From contig VDMD01000161.1 of the NCBI GenBank assembly GCA_007026445.1, positions 1-46,528 on the forward strand: a stretch of 46,528 nt of DNA, in the 5' to 3' direction. Both the position numbers and the translations under genes were made by a program. Below the pieces are notes generated by a model. That model did not search any database, had not been told where the DNA came from, and worked only from the letters and a program-made list of their open reading frames with translations. The DNA comes from Schizophyllum amplum. Its lineage: Eukaryota > Basidiomycota > Agaricomycetes > Agaricales > Schizophyllaceae. Shown one piece after another: positions 45,158-46,528 of the stretch. How positions within the stretch are numbered: position 1 is the first letter of the stretch; every line of letters starts with the position of its first letter.

Positions 45158-46528
45158 ATGGCGACGGCTATCCAACCCTCGCAACTAGATGTGTTGAATC
45201 ACATTTTCCTGGGGCTCGTGAACAAGAACTCTGAGGTCCGGCTACAATATGCCCAAGAACTACGCAGCTATGTGCGTGTTCTCAAATAAGCGCGCCAAGT
45301 CAGCGTATGCTCACATCGCAAAGGTTGCGAGCACGGTGGCCGAGATGTCCTCGGATGCCGCTGCGAAGCTGTGGGACGAGAACTTGACGAAACGTCTCTT
45401 CGATCTTATACATAGCACGAACATTATCGACCAGACGGGCGGTCTGCTGGCTATAGGTGTGTGCACGCGTCCCCCTTACGTCTTTTGCCTTCTGACTGGT
45501 GTAGACCACCTCCTCGATGTCGATCGAGAGGAGACCATAGAGTCCAAGAGGAATCTCTTCCGATTCTACAACTACGTCAAGCACCTACTCCCCCACCATG
45601 ATTTCCACCTCATGCTACAGGCGTCCAAGACCCTGGGCAAGATTGCTGAGATCGGCGGGTCCGCCTTTGGCGAGGGGTTCATGGAGAAGGAAGTGCCCGC
45701 CGCGGTGGACCTCATGCAGCCGGAGAAGCCAGAAGCGCCGCGGTACGCAGGCGTCCTCATCCTCAAGGAGCTCGCCCGCAACTCGTCTATGTATTTCTAT
45801 TCCCACATCGGCATGGTCTTCGACAATATCCTGGTTCCTTTGCGGGACCAGCGTCTCATCGTGCGTGAGGGGGCCGCCGAGCTTCTCGCTGCATGCCTCG
45901 AGATCATCACGCAGCGGGGAGCGGAAACACGCGCAACAGCCCCTTCCTCCTCAAGATCCTCCCAGGACGCGCCAAATGGGCCTCAAGCAAGCCGCAGCCG
46001 GAAGTAATTCATGGCTCGTTGCTCACATACCGCGAACTCCTTCTACACGGTGGAATGGTACGCCCTCACTATGCGGGTTATGTCCTGCGGTGCTCTGATA
46101 GGGTCCCTTAGTTTATGCGGGAGACATTCCTCGACTCAGCGGAACAGATTTTGCGATTCAAGTCCCATCGTGACGGCCTGATTCGCAAGACAGTCATCAC
46201 TCTCGTGCCGTCTCTCGCCGCGTACGATACGCAGACGTTCACGGAACATTTCCTGCACAAGGCGATGGCTCAACTGCTCACGCAGCTGGAGAAGCCTGCG
46301 GACCGACCGTTTGGTATGTGCTTCTCTCGGTGTCTGGATCCAGGCTGACTATCTACAGCGTTCGTTGCGATCGGGCACACTGCGGCGGCGGTCGGTAGCG
46401 ACATGAAGCCCTTCTTGGATCCTATCATGGGGCAGATTAAGGCAGGCTTGCAAGCGCGAGGGAGGAGGAATGCGCCACCCGAAGAGCCAATGTTCCAGTG
46501 CTTGGGGATGCTGGCCTCGGCTGTCGGC
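45158..46528 (+). CDS. TOR: TOR kinase, N-terminal HEAT-repeat part (truncated by window end)
   Basis: TOR is the phosphatidylinositol-kinase-related growth regulator of TORC1 and TORC2. Only the N-terminal HEAT region is present. It starts MATAIQPSQLDVLNHIFLGL, then RSYVASTVAEMSSDAAAKLW, DLIHSTNIIDQTGGLLAIDH, LLDVDREETIESKRNLFRFY, LKELARNSSMYFYSHIGMVF and IVREGAAELLAACLEIITQR. These match the block that opens all TOR proteins. Introns lie at 45284-45329, 45460-45505, near 46057-46110 and near 46314-46358. Between about 45916 and 46000 the frame fails at least four times in short G and C runs. PFLLKIL and EVIHGSLLTYRELLLHGGMF reappear in frames that differ by one base at a time. The coding part then continues FMRETFLDSAEQILRFKSHR and IGHTAAAVGSDMKPFLDPIM to the window end. 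No kinase domain is in view. Confidence 0.9.

Noticed and set aside
1..46528. tRNA genes, CRISPR arrays, bacterial-type operons, clustered biosynthetic genes
   Set aside because: None seen by eye. Genes are individually spliced eukaryotic units of unrelated function.

Overview
The window looks like nuclear DNA of a filamentous basidiomycete, most likely an Agaricomycete. This is inferred from gene content (septin Cdc3, Bck1-type MAPKKK, Mtr10, TOR, Cut8, Con-6 and fungal CDCA7-like proteins), from dense genes on both strands, and from many short introns of about 45-60 nt with GTRNGY donors and YAG acceptors. No tRNA, rRNA or CRISPR array was seen. Most proteins are split over several exons, so the gene models below are hand-spliced and the spans run from start codon to stop codon.

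Layout. 1-2,089: a TA-flanked foldback element with long inverted repeats (62-976), then a poorly resolved stretch. 2,090-6,309 (+): Cut8/STS1 proteasome tether, a mitochondrial helical-repeat (PPR-like) protein, and a REX4-like exonuclease whose active site looks degraded. 6,787-9,785: SLC25 mitochondrial carrier (-), a 67-residue single-membrane-span protein (+), and a Con-6 stress/conidiation protein (-). 10,386-16,205 (-): an SCF-type F-box/WD40 protein and an ankyrin-DIL protein. 16,370-21,035: RRP15 (+), a DUF3140 protein with an 882-nt first intron carrying a second inverted-repeat element (-), GID8 (+), and a secreted FAS1 protein (-). 21,417-32,809 (+): a CDCA7-like zinc-finger protein, the cell-wall-integrity MAPKKK Bck1, and a homologue of plant IQM calmodulin-binding proteins. 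32,929-35,055 (-): CZIB/DUF866 and mitoribosomal mS35. 35,197-46,528 (+): nitrilase, an unknown low-complexity protein, septin Cdc3, transportin Mtr10, succinyl-CoA ligase alpha, and the N-terminal part of TOR kinase, cut by the window end.

The genes are housekeeping and signalling functions and do not form one pathway. Loose themes are protein degradation (Cut8, F-box/WD40, GID8), mitochondria (PPR-like, carrier, mS35, LSC1), growth and wall control (Bck1, TOR, septin) and ribosome/RNA (RRP15, REX4-like, Mtr10). Several gene pairs are divergent with 140-550 bp between start codons.

The most consequential observation is technical or evolutionary: at least six conserved genes (Cut8, PPR-like, Bck1, Mtr10, LSC1, TOR) carry single-base gains or losses, mostly in short G or C runs, that break otherwise excellent reading frames. 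Consensus errors in the assembly are the simplest explanation. I did not find a convincing new multi-gene system. The most interesting biology is the two inverted-repeat elements, the degraded exonuclease, the tiny TATA-driven membrane protein, the 8-25 nt microexons, and the fungal IQM and CDCA7-like proteins.
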